Source: Collinsella sp. (lineage in GTDB: Bacteria > Actinomycetota > Coriobacteriia > Coriobacteriales > Coriobacteriaceae). From it: 15,430 nt of DNA. Made by a program: the position numbers and the translations under genes. The DNA lies in assembly GCA_019414465.1 (NCBI GenBank), contig DXLY01000040.1, positions 1 to 15,430 of the forward strand, written 5' to 3'. The notes under the pieces are model-generated. The model was not told the DNA's origin. It made no database searches and worked only from the letters and a program-made list of their open reading frames with translations. Shown here one piece after another: positions 1 through 6,749 of the stretch (position 1 is the stretch's first letter; every line of letters starts with the position of its first letter).

Positions 1-170
1 TTAACCAGGTAGAGCAGGTCGGTCACCTTGGTGTCGCCCTTAAAGCGGCGACCGCAGGCGGAAACCACCACAAAACGGCGGGCAGGGTCGGCATCGACGA
101 TGGCCTTGATCTTCTTGAAGTGTTCGGCGTCGGCGACCGACGAGCCGCCAAACTTGGCAATCTTAATCAT
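1..170 (-). CDS. lysC: Aspartokinase, N-terminal part (cut by window edge)
   Basis: Reading leftward from an ATG at 170, the translation begins MIKIAKFGGSSVADAEHFKK and runs open to the window edge (56 codons, no stop). The KFGGSSVA segment is the nucleotide-binding signature of aspartokinases (K-F-G-G-T/S-S), and RFVVVSACG further on also fits this family. The enzyme phosphorylates aspartate in the cytoplasm, the first step toward lysine, threonine and methionine. An AAAGG-like ribosome site lies about 10 bases upstream. The gene diverges from thrC, with about 100 bases shared between the two starts, which fits common control of the aspartate pathway. The symbol is by pathway convention; whether it is a mono- or bifunctional form cannot be told from this fragment. 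Confidence 0.85.
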   Translation of the reverse strand, partial: MIKIAKFGGSSVADAEHFKKIKAIVDADPARRFVVVSACGRRFKGDTKVTDLLYLV

Positions 171-274
171 GGGCTGGAGGTTACCTTTCTAAAAAGCCTC
201 TGCGAACCTATTTTGCGCGCTCTGATACCATGGTTTCACCGATTGGGACCAAGGCATCCGAGGAGCAGTGTTAT

Positions 275-1792
275 ATGGGAACTTATCATAGTACACGAGG
301 ACGCACTTTATCGTGCTCAAGTAAGGTGGCAATCCGCACCGGCATCGCTCCCGACGGGGGTTTGTTTGTCTCGGACGAGCTCGGCACCCAGCAGGTCGAT
401 ATCAGCTCGCTTGCAGATAAATCGTACTTTGAAATCGCTCAAGATGTGTTGGGAATGTTACTGAATGATTACACGGCCGAAGAAATTTCGGCGTGTGTCG
501 ACGAGGCATACCGCGGCACGTTCGCGAGTGAAGAGGTTACGCCGCTCGTCAAACTCGACGCTGCGCCGGGCGCTGACGTCCCTCAGACCTATGTGATGGA
601 GCTCTTTGGCGGCCCCACGAGCGCCTTTAAGGACGTCGCCCTGCAGATGCTCCCCCGTCTCATGGCCCGCACTTCCGCCAAGGACGGCGGCGCCGAGCGC
701 ATCATGATCGTCACCGCTACGTCGGGCGACACGGGCAAGGCAGCACTCGCCGGCTTTGCCGACGCCCCGGGCACGGGCATCACCGTCTTTTATCCCGAGG
801 GCAAGGTTAGCCGCGTCCAGAACCTGCAGATGTCCACGCAGGAGGGCGACAACGTCGCCGTCTGCGGCATCCGCGGCAACTTTGACGACGCCCAGAGCGC
901 CGTCAAGCGCATCTTTGCCGATAAGGAGCTTGCCGAGCGCCTGGAAGCCGCCGGCACGGTGCTTTCGAGCGCCAACTCTATCAATGTCGGCCGTCTGGTA
1001 CCGCAGGTCGTCTACTACTTTGCCGCCTATGCGCAGCTGCTGCGCGCCGGCGCTATCGAGGCTGGCGACGCCGTAGAGTTCTGTGTGCCCACCGGCAACT
1101 TTGGCGATATCTTGGCCGGCTACTACGCCAAGCGCATGGGCCTGCCCGTCGCCAAGCTCATCGTCGCGAGCGACAAGAACAACGTGCTTGCCGACTTCCT
1201 GACCACCGGCGTCTACGACCGTAACCGCCCGTTCTTCACGACCATCTCGCCGTCGATGGACATCCTCATCAGCTCTAACCTGGAGCGCATGCTGTACTTC
1301 CTGTCCGATGGCGACTGCGAACTCGTTGCCGGCCTTATGGAGCAGTTGGCACAGACCGGTCGCTACGAGGTACCCGCCGAGCTGCTGGCCAAGATTCAGA
1401 GCGTCTTTGGCTGCGGCTGGGCCAGCGAGGACGAGGTCCGCGCTGCCATCAAGAGTTGCTGGGACGCCAACGGCTACGTGATCGACCCGCACACCGCTTG
1501 CGGCTATCACGTCTTTGAAAAGGTCGCTCCCGCCGAGGGCGCCAAGGCTCGCGTGCTGCTTTCGACCGCCAGCCCCTACAAGTTCCCGCGCGCCTGCTGC
1601 GACGCCCTGGGCCTCGACGTTCCCGAGGATGATTTTGAGGCTATGCGCGTACTCGAGCAGGCCACCAACACGGTCGCCCCGACCCAGCTCGCCGAACTCG
1701 AATCCAAACCCGTCCGCTTCGAAGACGTCTGCGACGTCGATGAGATGGCCGGCTACGTCGAGTCTGCAGCAAAACGAATGAGCACCGACTAG
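275..1792 (+). CDS. thrC: Threonine synthase
   Basis: The 505-residue product converts O-phosphohomoserine to threonine with pyridoxal phosphate. The segment GGPTSAFKDVALQMLPRL (about residues 112-129) holds the PLP lysine, K119 by my count, in the context usual for this family; TATSGDTGKAAL is the phosphate-binding loop, and PTGNFGDILAGYYAKRMG is the later conserved block. The N-terminus MGTYHSTRG is the family's usual start. I chose the ATG at 275 because GAGGAG at 260-265 sits nine bases before it; an in-frame ATG at 230 lacks such a site and would add 15 residues unlike the family. Length is normal for the long type of threonine synthase. The gene diverges from lysC and is followed by a strong terminator, so thrB downstream is probably transcribed separately or by read-through. 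Confidence 0.95.
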   Translation: MGTYHSTRGRTLSCSSKVAIRTGIAPDGGLFVSDELGTQQVDISSLADKSYFEIAQDVLGMLLNDYTAEEISACVDEAYRGTFASEEVTPLVKLDAAPGADVPQTYVMELFGGPTSAFKDVALQMLPRLMARTSAKDGGAERIMIVTATSGDTGKAALAGFADAPGTGITVFYPEGKVSRVQNLQMSTQEGDNVAVCGIRGNFDDAQSAVKRIFADKELAERLEAAGTVLSSANSINVGRLVPQVVYYFAAYAQLLRAGAIEAGDAVEFCVPTGNFGDILAGYYAKRMGLPVAKLIVASDKNNVLADFLTTGVYDRNRPFFTTISPSMDILISSNLERMLYFLSDGDCELVAGLMEQLAQTGRYEVPAELLAKIQSVFGCGWASEDEVRAAIKSCWDANGYVIDPHTACGYHVFEKVAPAEGAKARVLLSTASPYKFPRACCDALGLDVPEDDFEAMRVLEQATNTVAPTQLAELESKPVRFEDVCDVDEMAGYVESAAKRMSTD

Positions 1793-1804
1793 ATCCCTTA
1801 TTAA

Positions 1805-1839
1805 GCGCCGGCGAAAGCCGGCGCACCTTCTTTTTATTT
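1805..1839 (+). terminator. Rho-independent terminator after thrC
   Basis: An eight-base-pair perfect stem, GCGCCGGC with GCCGGCGC, closes a GAAA tetraloop (1813-1816) and is followed by a T-rich tract (CTTCTTTTTATTT). It starts 12 bases after the thrC stop codon. Confidence 0.9.
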
Positions 1840-1867
1840 AGCTTTCGGGATAATGACGAGCATGCGA

Positions 1868-1979
1868 GCGGGTCTGGCCGTTTAGTTCGTCGCGAGTTCC
1901 GCACGAGCCGGAAAGCACTTAATGTGCTTTCCGAGCGAGCCAGGACTGCCCGAGCAGCGAACTAAACGGCCAGACCCGC
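1868..1979. repeat. Nested inverted repeat between thrC and thrB (copy alpha)
   Basis: Outer arms of 22 bases (1868-1889 and 1958-1979) are perfectly complementary. Inside them, GGAAAGCAC (1910-1918) and GTGCTTTCC (1924-1932) form an inner hairpin with loop TTAAT. The segments between outer and inner stems do not pair fully: on the minus strand they contain AGTCCTGG on one side and TGCGGAA on the other, the same pair of words found in the two larger copies. The right arm ends three bases before the thrB ribosome site, so the structure could affect thrB expression. The function is unknown. Confidence 0.8.
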
Positions 1980-1993
1980 CCAGGAGGACCCAC

Positions 1994-2875
1994 ATGATCA
2001 AAATCACCGTCCCAGCAACCAGCGCCAACTTGGGCATTGGATACGATACCCTCGGCATGGCCGTCAGCCTCTACTCGCACTTTACCTTTGAGCGTGCCGA
2101 CAAGCTCACCATCACGGGCTGCCCCGAGGAGTTTCAAAACGAGAATAACCTGGTCTATGTGAGCTTTGTCGATGCTCTGGCCGCCTGGGGCGAGCCGGCC
2201 TTCCCCGTCGCTATCGACATTCAGACCGACGTGCCCGTCGCCCGCGGCCTGGGTTCCAGCTCCACCTGCGTCGTCGCCGGCATCATGGCTGCCGCCGCGC
2301 TGACAGGCCACACCGTCGACCGCGCCGAACTCGTCCGCATCGCCACCGAGGTCGAGGGCCATCCCGATAACGTCGCCCCCGCCATCCTGGGCGGCGCCGT
2401 CTGCTCCTTTACGCCGACCGATTCGCTCCCCCAGTGCCTGCGCTACGAGGTGAGCGATCGCTTGCGTTTTATTACCGTGATTCCACCCTACGAGGTACAT
2501 ACGAGCGAGGCACGCAAGGTTGTGCCGCAGGAGATTCCACTCTCCACCGCTGTGTGGCAGATGGGCCGCATCGCCGGCATGACGCGCGGCTTGGAGACTG
2601 GTGACCTGGACCTGATTGCCGCCGCTAATGACGACCGCATTCAAGAGCCCTATCGTCGCCGTCTGATTCCCGACTACAACGCCGTGCGCGACACCTGCCT
2701 TAACGGAGGCGCCAAGACCATCTGGATCAGCGGCTCGGGCTCGACCCTCATGGCCGTGACTGACGACACCATCGTGGCGAAGTTCCTGCAGGTCAAGCTG
2801 CGCGAGCAGTTCCCCAAGTGTGACACGCACATTCTGACGTGCGACACCGAGGGCGCTCAAATCGAGTACCTGTAG
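1994..2875 (+). CDS. thrB: Homoserine kinase
   Basis: The 293-residue cytoplasmic protein is a GHMP-family kinase that phosphorylates homoserine with ATP, making the substrate of threonine synthase. The N-terminus MIKITVPATSANLGIGYDTL is the family's substrate-binding start, and PVARGLGSSSTCVVAG (about residues 81-96) is the GHMP ATP-binding glycine/serine loop. A C-terminal block ISGSGSTLMAV (about 250-260) matches the third GHMP motif. The ATG at 1994 is preceded by AGGAGG at 1982-1987, an ideal ribosome site. An in-frame upstream ATG at 1922 falls inside the inverted repeat and would add residues unlike the family. thrC lies upstream on the same strand, but a terminator and the nested repeat separate them. 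The stop codon lies inside the outer arm of the next repeat. No homoserine dehydrogenase gene is present in the window. Confidence 0.95.
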   Translation: MIKITVPATSANLGIGYDTLGMAVSLYSHFTFERADKLTITGCPEEFQNENNLVYVSFVDALAAWGEPAFPVAIDIQTDVPVARGLGSSSTCVVAGIMAAAALTGHTVDRAELVRIATEVEGHPDNVAPAILGGAVCSFTPTDSLPQCLRYEVSDRLRFITVIPPYEVHTSEARKVVPQEIPLSTAVWQMGRIAGMTRGLETGDLDLIAAANDDRIQEPYRRRLIPDYNAVRDTCLNGGAKTIWISGSGSTLMAVTDDTIVAKFLQVKLREQFPKCDTHILTCDTEGAQIEYL

Positions 2876-3054
2876 ACATCCTCCCCATATACCTGTCCGG
2901 GACGGTCGGGATGTTCCCTCAAAATCGTCCTCGCGCATGAAGGCCCCTTGCCCTGCTCCTACGGAGCGACGGACAAGGGGCCTTCGCGCTGCGGAATGAT
3001 TTTGAGGGAACATCCCGACCGTCCCTGCGCCTACCTTGCTGAGGATGTCTACAG
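2870..3054. repeat. Large nested inverted repeat after thrB (copy beta)
   Basis: Three nested stems are visible. The outer arms CTGTAGACATCCTC (2870-2883) and GAGGATGTCTACAG (3041-3054) are perfect and include the thrB stop codon. The middle arms (2899-2926 and 2998-3025) are 28 bases and perfect. The inner arms GAAGGCCCCTTG (2939-2950) and CAAGGGGCCTTC (2974-2985) are perfect, with a further GCTCC/GGAGC at the tip. Between the middle and inner stems lies a symmetric 12-by-12 unpaired segment, GTCCTCGCGCAT against GCGCTGCGGAAT, nearly the same as in the copy at 12493-12673. It lies between convergent thrB and engB and could serve both as a 3' end; an ATTTT run follows the inner hairpin. Confidence 0.9.
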
Positions 3055-3131
3055 GGACCCACGCTTTGAAGGGGCGCCGAGCTGATAGTTGATTTTTATT
3101 GGCAGGGGCTCTTGCTGGTAAGGAGCACTTG

Positions 3132-3722
3132 CTAGAGGCAGGCCTCGGCGATGCGCTTTTTTAGTTCATCGATGCCGATACCGGTCTGGGAGCTTGTGAT
3201 GATCACGTTCTCGGCCGGAACGTTGAGCTGTTTTTTGATGGCTGCTGCCTGGCGGGCCTGCTGGGTGCGGCTGAGCTTGTCGGCTTTGGTGAGGCAGACG
3301 ATAAAGTTGAACTCGTTGCCCTGCAGGTAGTCGATCATGTCATGGTCGAGTTTACTGGGGTCGTGGCGAATGTCCACCAGCGACACAACCAGGTTAAAGC
3401 TGCGCTCTGAGTCGAAGAAGTCGCCGATAAGCTCGGCCCAGCGGTCGCGCTCGGCCTTGGAACGACGGGCGAAACCGTAGCCCGGCAGGTCCACAAAGTG
3501 CACGTCGTCGGCCTCGAAGAAATTGATGTTGCTCGTCTTGCCCGGCGTGCTCGAAACCTTGACCAGGTTCTTGCGGCCAAAGAGTTTGTTCATGATAGAC
3601 GACTTGCCCACATTGGAGCGGCCCACAAAGCTCACCTCGGGACAGGTGGACTCGGGGATCTGCGAAACCTTGCCGTAGCTGGCAACAAACTTGGCAAGCT
3701 GATAGTTAATGGAATCGGCCAT
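3132..3722 (-). CDS. engB: Ribosome-biogenesis GTP-binding protein EngB/YsxC
   Basis: The 196-residue protein is a small TrmE-Era-EngA-EngB-type GTPase needed for assembly of the large ribosomal subunit. All G motifs are visible in order: G1 GRSNVGKSS (residues 34-42), G2 STPGKTSNINFF (about 58-69), G3 DLPGYGFA (78-85), G4 TKAD (145-148) and G5 SSQTGIG (about 176-182). Length is usual for the family. The ATG at 3722 is preceded by AAGGAG with six bases between. It follows the nucleosidase gene on the same strand with a gap of about 39 bases, so the two are probably co-transcribed. Its 3' end faces thrB across the nested repeat. Confidence 0.96.
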   Translation of the reverse strand: MADSINYQLAKFVASYGKVSQIPESTCPEVSFVGRSNVGKSSIMNKLFGRKNLVKVSSTPGKTSNINFFEADDVHFVDLPGYGFARRSKAERDRWAELIGDFFDSERSFNLVVSLVDIRHDPSKLDHDMIDYLQGNEFNFIVCLTKADKLSRTQQARQAAAIKKQLNVPAENVIITSSQTGIGIDELKKRIAEACL

Positions 3723-3761
3723 GGATACTCCTTGGTCGTAGATTTTTACAAAACGGGTGTG

Positions 3762-4502
3762 CTATTGCGCGGCGGCGATACGACGAACGATGTCAAGCGT
3801 GATGCCGCTCGCGGTGCGAGCGTACTCATCCAGATCGAACTCGCGCTCGCAAAACGCGTCATATGCCTCGTCACAATTATCGCTGATAGCGCGCAGCACC
3901 AGGCAATCGACACCATTCTTGGCCGCGATGTGCGCAATTGCCGCGCCCTCCATCTCGACGCAATCGGCATGCGTGGCCTCAATCGCAGCGTTACGCATGG
4001 CGTCACCCGTAACAAAGCGGTCACCCGTGGCGATAGTGCCACACAGGAACTGCTTGGGGTCCTTCTCCGCAGAATTCTCATCCGCCGAGGCATCCACAAA
4101 TCCATGCTCGGCAAGCACGGCGGCGGCAACATCAGCCAACGCCGGCGTCGAGACAAACTCCTCGAGTCCCGGCGCCGACTCGGCGATGAGCGCCGTGTCA
4201 GTATCGAGATAGCGCAGGCACTTGCCTATAACCACGTCGTTAATATGGAGCTTAGGGTTTAGGCCACCCGCAATGCCCGAAAACACAATGGCCTGCGGGG
4301 CATATTTGCTGATGAGATGCTGCGTTGCCGCCGCGGCGTTTACGGTTCCCATGCCAGCGGTCGTAGCAACAACGGACAAACCGTCGAGCTCGCCGTTGAC
4401 AACGGTCAAGCCCGCCTCTTGTGCCACACGAGCGCCGTTCAGTTCTTCTTTAATCTGCGCAACCTCTTTTTCGAGTGCACCGATGATTGCGATGGTAGGC
4501 AT
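3762..4502 (-). CDS. mtnN: 5'-methylthioadenosine/S-adenosylhomocysteine nucleosidase
   Basis: The 246-residue enzyme removes adenine from methylthioadenosine and S-adenosylhomocysteine, clearing by-products of S-adenosylmethionine use. The N-terminus MPTIAIIGALEKEV holds the catalytic-site glutamate of the family (E13 here). SGIAGGLNP (about 75-83), the purine-binding CVEMEGAA (181-188) and RAISDN with the likely catalytic aspartate D208 all match nucleosidases of the MTAN/Pfs type. I chose the ATG at 4502 because GGGGGAT lies just upstream; an earlier in-frame start at 4562 would add 20 residues not seen in the family. The segment at residues 135-150 (DASADENSAEKDPKQF) is slightly longer and more acidic than usual. 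It probably shares a transcript with engB. Confidence 0.93.
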   Translation of the reverse strand: MPTIAIIGALEKEVAQIKEELNGARVAQEAGLTVVNGELDGLSVVATTAGMGTVNAAAATQHLISKYAPQAIVFSGIAGGLNPKLHINDVVIGKCLRYLDTDTALIAESAPGLEEFVSTPALADVAAAVLAEHGFVDASADENSAEKDPKQFLCGTIATGDRFVTGDAMRNAAIEATHADCVEMEGAAIAHIAAKNGVDCLVLRAISDNCDEAYDAFCEREFDLDEYARTASGITLDIVRRIAAAQ

Positions 4503-4624
4503 ACCATCCCCCAAACCCGTGAAAACTGCTATCCACGGTATGGTACCAGCATTTTGACTCAACCGCGCAATACGAAGTCGCTAGACCACCGCAGCGCGGG
4601 TATCGTAGAGGAGCAAAAGACTTG

Positions 4625-5444
4625 CTAGCCGATGGCGTTTTTTAGCTCCGCGCGGCGCTTTTTCATGCCGGTCATAACGGCATTACGCAACTCGGGCATG
4701 CGCGCGGTATCCATCTGGGGCACGCCCTCGAGCTTATAGGGAATGCCCAGTTGCTCGTACTTGACGACACCCATCGTGTGATACGGCAGCATTTCCAGGC
4801 CCACCACGTTGTGCCATGGAGCGATGAGGCGACCGAGCTTCTCGCACTCCTCCACCGTGTCGGTAATGCCCGGCACCACCACGTGGCGGATAACGACCTT
4901 GATCTTGCGACGTGCAAGCTCATCGCCAAACGCCAGAATGCGTGCGGGATCGCACCCAGTCAGCTTTTTATGCTCGACCGGGTCGGCATGCTTAATATCG
5001 AGCAGTACCATGTCGGTCTCGTTGAGCACGGCATCGAACTTCTCGGGATGCGCGGGATCGAACGCATAGCCGCAGCTATCCAAGCAGGTGTGCACACGAC
5101 CATCGTGGTTATTGTGCATGGCGTGGAACAGGTCGGCCAAAAACTCAGGCTGCAGGAGCGGCTCGCCGCCGGACACCGTAATACCACCGCTGCGGTAAAA
5201 CTCATGGTTACTCTGGAACTCGTCCATAAGGTGCTCGACGGTCACCATCGTGCCGCCGTTAACCGACCAGGTATCGGGGTTGTGGCAATACGCACAGCGC
5301 ATGGGGCAGCCTTGGACAAACACTACGAAGCGGATGCCGGGTCCGTCGACCGTCCCCATCGTCTCGATCGAATGCACGCGGCCAAGGGCAAACGCAGAGT
5401 CCTCGGGACGAGCGTCCACACCCTCAAGCGTCATTTCTGCCATT
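4625..5444 (-). CDS. pflA: Pyruvate formate-lyase activating enzyme (radical SAM)
   Basis: The roughly 272-residue cytoplasmic protein uses S-adenosylmethionine and a [4Fe-4S] cluster to place the glycyl radical on pyruvate formate-lyase. The radical-SAM cysteines are seen as CPMRCAYC, C46, C50 and C53 (C-x3-C-x2-C). The stretch GRVHSIETMGTVDGPGIRF before them and TVSGGEPLLQ after them are typical of PflA. The N-terminus is about 18 residues longer than in the E. coli enzyme. I chose the ATG at 5444, with an AAGG site about eight bases upstream; a TTG at 5473 would extend the frame by 10 codons. It is not beside the pflB genes, which lie about 7 kb away on the same strand, but it is the only activase in view and the obvious partner of the split enzyme. 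Confidence 0.94.
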
Positions 5445-5490
5445 CGCGCTACCTTGCCTCTCCTTGGATGCAACCAATTAAAATGCCAGA

Positions 5491-5539
5491 GCCATTCTAG
5501 CCCATGTGCTTGCGTTTAAACGTCTCGGGCTAGAATGGC
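5491..5539. other. 13-bp hairpin with TAGAAT on both strands, between degV and pflA
   Basis: GCCATTCTAGCCC (5491-5503) and GGGCTAGAATGGC (5527-5539) are perfect inverted arms around a 23-base loop that contains the palindrome CGTTTAAACG. Each arm carries TAGAAT, a good -10 word, pointing outward. On the minus strand this lies about 50 bases before the pflA start, so it may be part of the pflA promoter, although no good -35 is visible. It could instead be a degV 3'-end hairpin; a T-rich stretch lies beyond it on both sides. Confidence 0.5.
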
Positions 5540-5617
5540 ACGTTTTAATCTATCCCCCATCACCATGGCTGGGGTCTACGTCGAGATGTCAGGCTGAAGA
5601 ACGCTCGCCTGCGGCCT

Positions 5618-6472
5618 TTACGCTTTAAGCGTGAGCACCGCACCGAAGGCGGTCGGGCCGCAGTGGCTCGAGATGACGCCGCCGACCTGAGTCCAGGTAA
5701 TGTCCTTAAAGCCCAGGTCGTGCGCATAGACTTCCATGTCGTCGCGCAGCTCCTGGGAAAGGCCTACCGAATACGCCAGGCCAATGTGCGAGTAGTCGAT
5801 CTCGCCCTTCGCAACCATGTGGTCAATAAAGGCGCGGGCGCACTTGAGCATAGAGCCGCGGAACTTCTTGGTCGCCACGAACTTGCCGCCCGTCACCTCA
5901 ATGCAGGGCTTAATCTTGAGCAGATGTGCGCCAAGAAATGCGACGTTGGACAAGCGACCGCCCGCCTTAAGGAAGGCAAGATCGGTAGGAACAAAGCCCA
6001 GCAGCACGCGGTCCATGACGGAGTTCGCGAAGGCGAAGATCTCGTCGACGGTGGCATCGGGGTGAGCCTCGATGTATTTGGCGGTCTCGACGACAACGAG
6101 CGACTGGCCCACCGAGACAAAGCGCGTGTCCATGGAGAACACGTAGTCGCGCCCCTGAGCCGCAATCTTAGAGGACTGATGCGAACAGGTCGTGGCCTCG
6201 GAATATGCAAGATGCAGAATGGTCGCGTCGGGTTGCTCGGCATGGATGCGGTCGTACACATGCGCAAAATCTGCCGGCGCACAGCCGCTGGTCTTGGGCA
6301 TCACGCCAAACTCGTTGCAGCGCGAATAAATCTCGAGCGGATCGATCGAGCCGTCCTCGACGGTCTCGTCACCAATCGTGACATGCATAGGCACGCGCAC
6401 GATGCCGTAGCGCTCGCAGAGCTCTGGCGTCACATCCGAACCAGATTCAACCACGATTATGTACTTGCCCAT
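5618..6472 (-). CDS. DegV family (fatty-acid-binding) protein
   Basis: The 284-residue protein belongs to the DegV/FakB family, which binds a fatty acid and in many Gram-positive bacteria presents it to a fatty-acid kinase. Visible family features are the start KYIIVVESGSDVTPEL with the conserved SxSD loop (residues 10-13), KTSGCAPADF (60-69) at the ligand pocket, and FLKAGGRLS followed by LLKIKPCIEV (about 170-200). The length is normal. I chose the ATG at 6472 because the family begins just there; a GTG at 6517 would add 15 residues. The ribosome site is weak (GAGATGG, about 12 bases upstream). Neither a kinase gene nor any lipid gene is adjacent, so its ligand and partner cannot be told. 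Confidence 0.88.
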   Translation of the reverse strand: MGKYIIVVESGSDVTPELCERYGIVRVPMHVTIGDETVEDGSIDPLEIYSRCNEFGVMPKTSGCAPADFAHVYDRIHAEQPDATILHLAYSEATTCSHQSSKIAAQGRDYVFSMDTRFVSVGQSLVVVETAKYIEAHPDATVDEIFAFANSVMDRVLLGFVPTDLAFLKAGGRLSNVAFLGAHLLKIKPCIEVTGGKFVATKKFRGSMLKCARAFIDHMVAKGEIDYSHIGLAYSVGLSQELRDDMEVYAHDLGFKDITWTQVGGVISSHCGPTAFGAVLTLKA

Positions 6473-6558
6473 TATTATCACGACCCATCTCGACGTTGGC
6501 TTTTTAATATGTGACACACGCCCGCCGTCCTGCTACAGAACGACCCCCAAGCGCCAAA

Positions 6559-6597
6559 GAGACGCCGCCCTTTGCACATAACAAAGGACAGCGTCTC
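6559..6597. other. Interrupted hairpin upstream of degV
   Basis: GAGACGC (6559-6565) and GCGTCTC (6591-6597), then CCTTTG (6569-6574) and CAAAGG (6582-6587), form a two-part stem with a symmetric three-by-three internal loop and a seven-base terminal loop. There is no clear T tract on either side. It may be a 3' end for transcripts of the sucrose operon or a DNA site. Confidence 0.5.
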
Positions 6598-6657
6598 CCT
6601 GGAAAACTCCGTGCTTATCTGAGATTCTACACGGTTTATTAAGGAGTGTTACTTATT

Positions 6658-6689
6658 CCGCAAACGGTCACTATATGCGGTAAGCGGTA
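6658..6689. repeat. Intergenic motif S1 downstream of the sucrose operon
   Basis: This 32-base stretch (on the minus strand ACCGCTTACCG, then CATAT, then ACCGTTTGC) matches about 23 of 32 positions of the stretch at 11286-11317, with one gap. Both lie in gene-free DNA flanking the sucrose operon. Direct ACCG words spaced seven bases apart look like a protein-binding site, but I cannot name the regulator. The rest of the 230-base gap 6518-6749 holds the hairpin at 6559 and no gene that I can support. Confidence 0.4.
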
Positions 6690-6749
6690 GTTGGCCGCGA
6701 CAACTGCGACACATTCCGTCCAGCAAATCCAATCGTGCTCCACGCACGG

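Noticed and set aside
458..1510. Minus-strand frame (350 codons) opposite thrC
   Set aside because: It is a shadow of the threonine synthase gene, without motifs or a start site.
1919..3013. Minus-strand frame (364 codons) opposite thrB
   Set aside because: It starts inside the nested repeat and mirrors thrB; no family features are seen.
1868..3054. The nested repeats as a CRISPR array or insertion-sequence ends
   Set aside because: There are no regularly spaced direct repeats and no transposase frame between the arms, which are only tens of bases apart.
3081..3711. Short direct repeat AGCTGATAGTT near 3081 and 3700
   Set aside because: It is only 11 bases, and the second occurrence encodes the start of engB; chance is likely.
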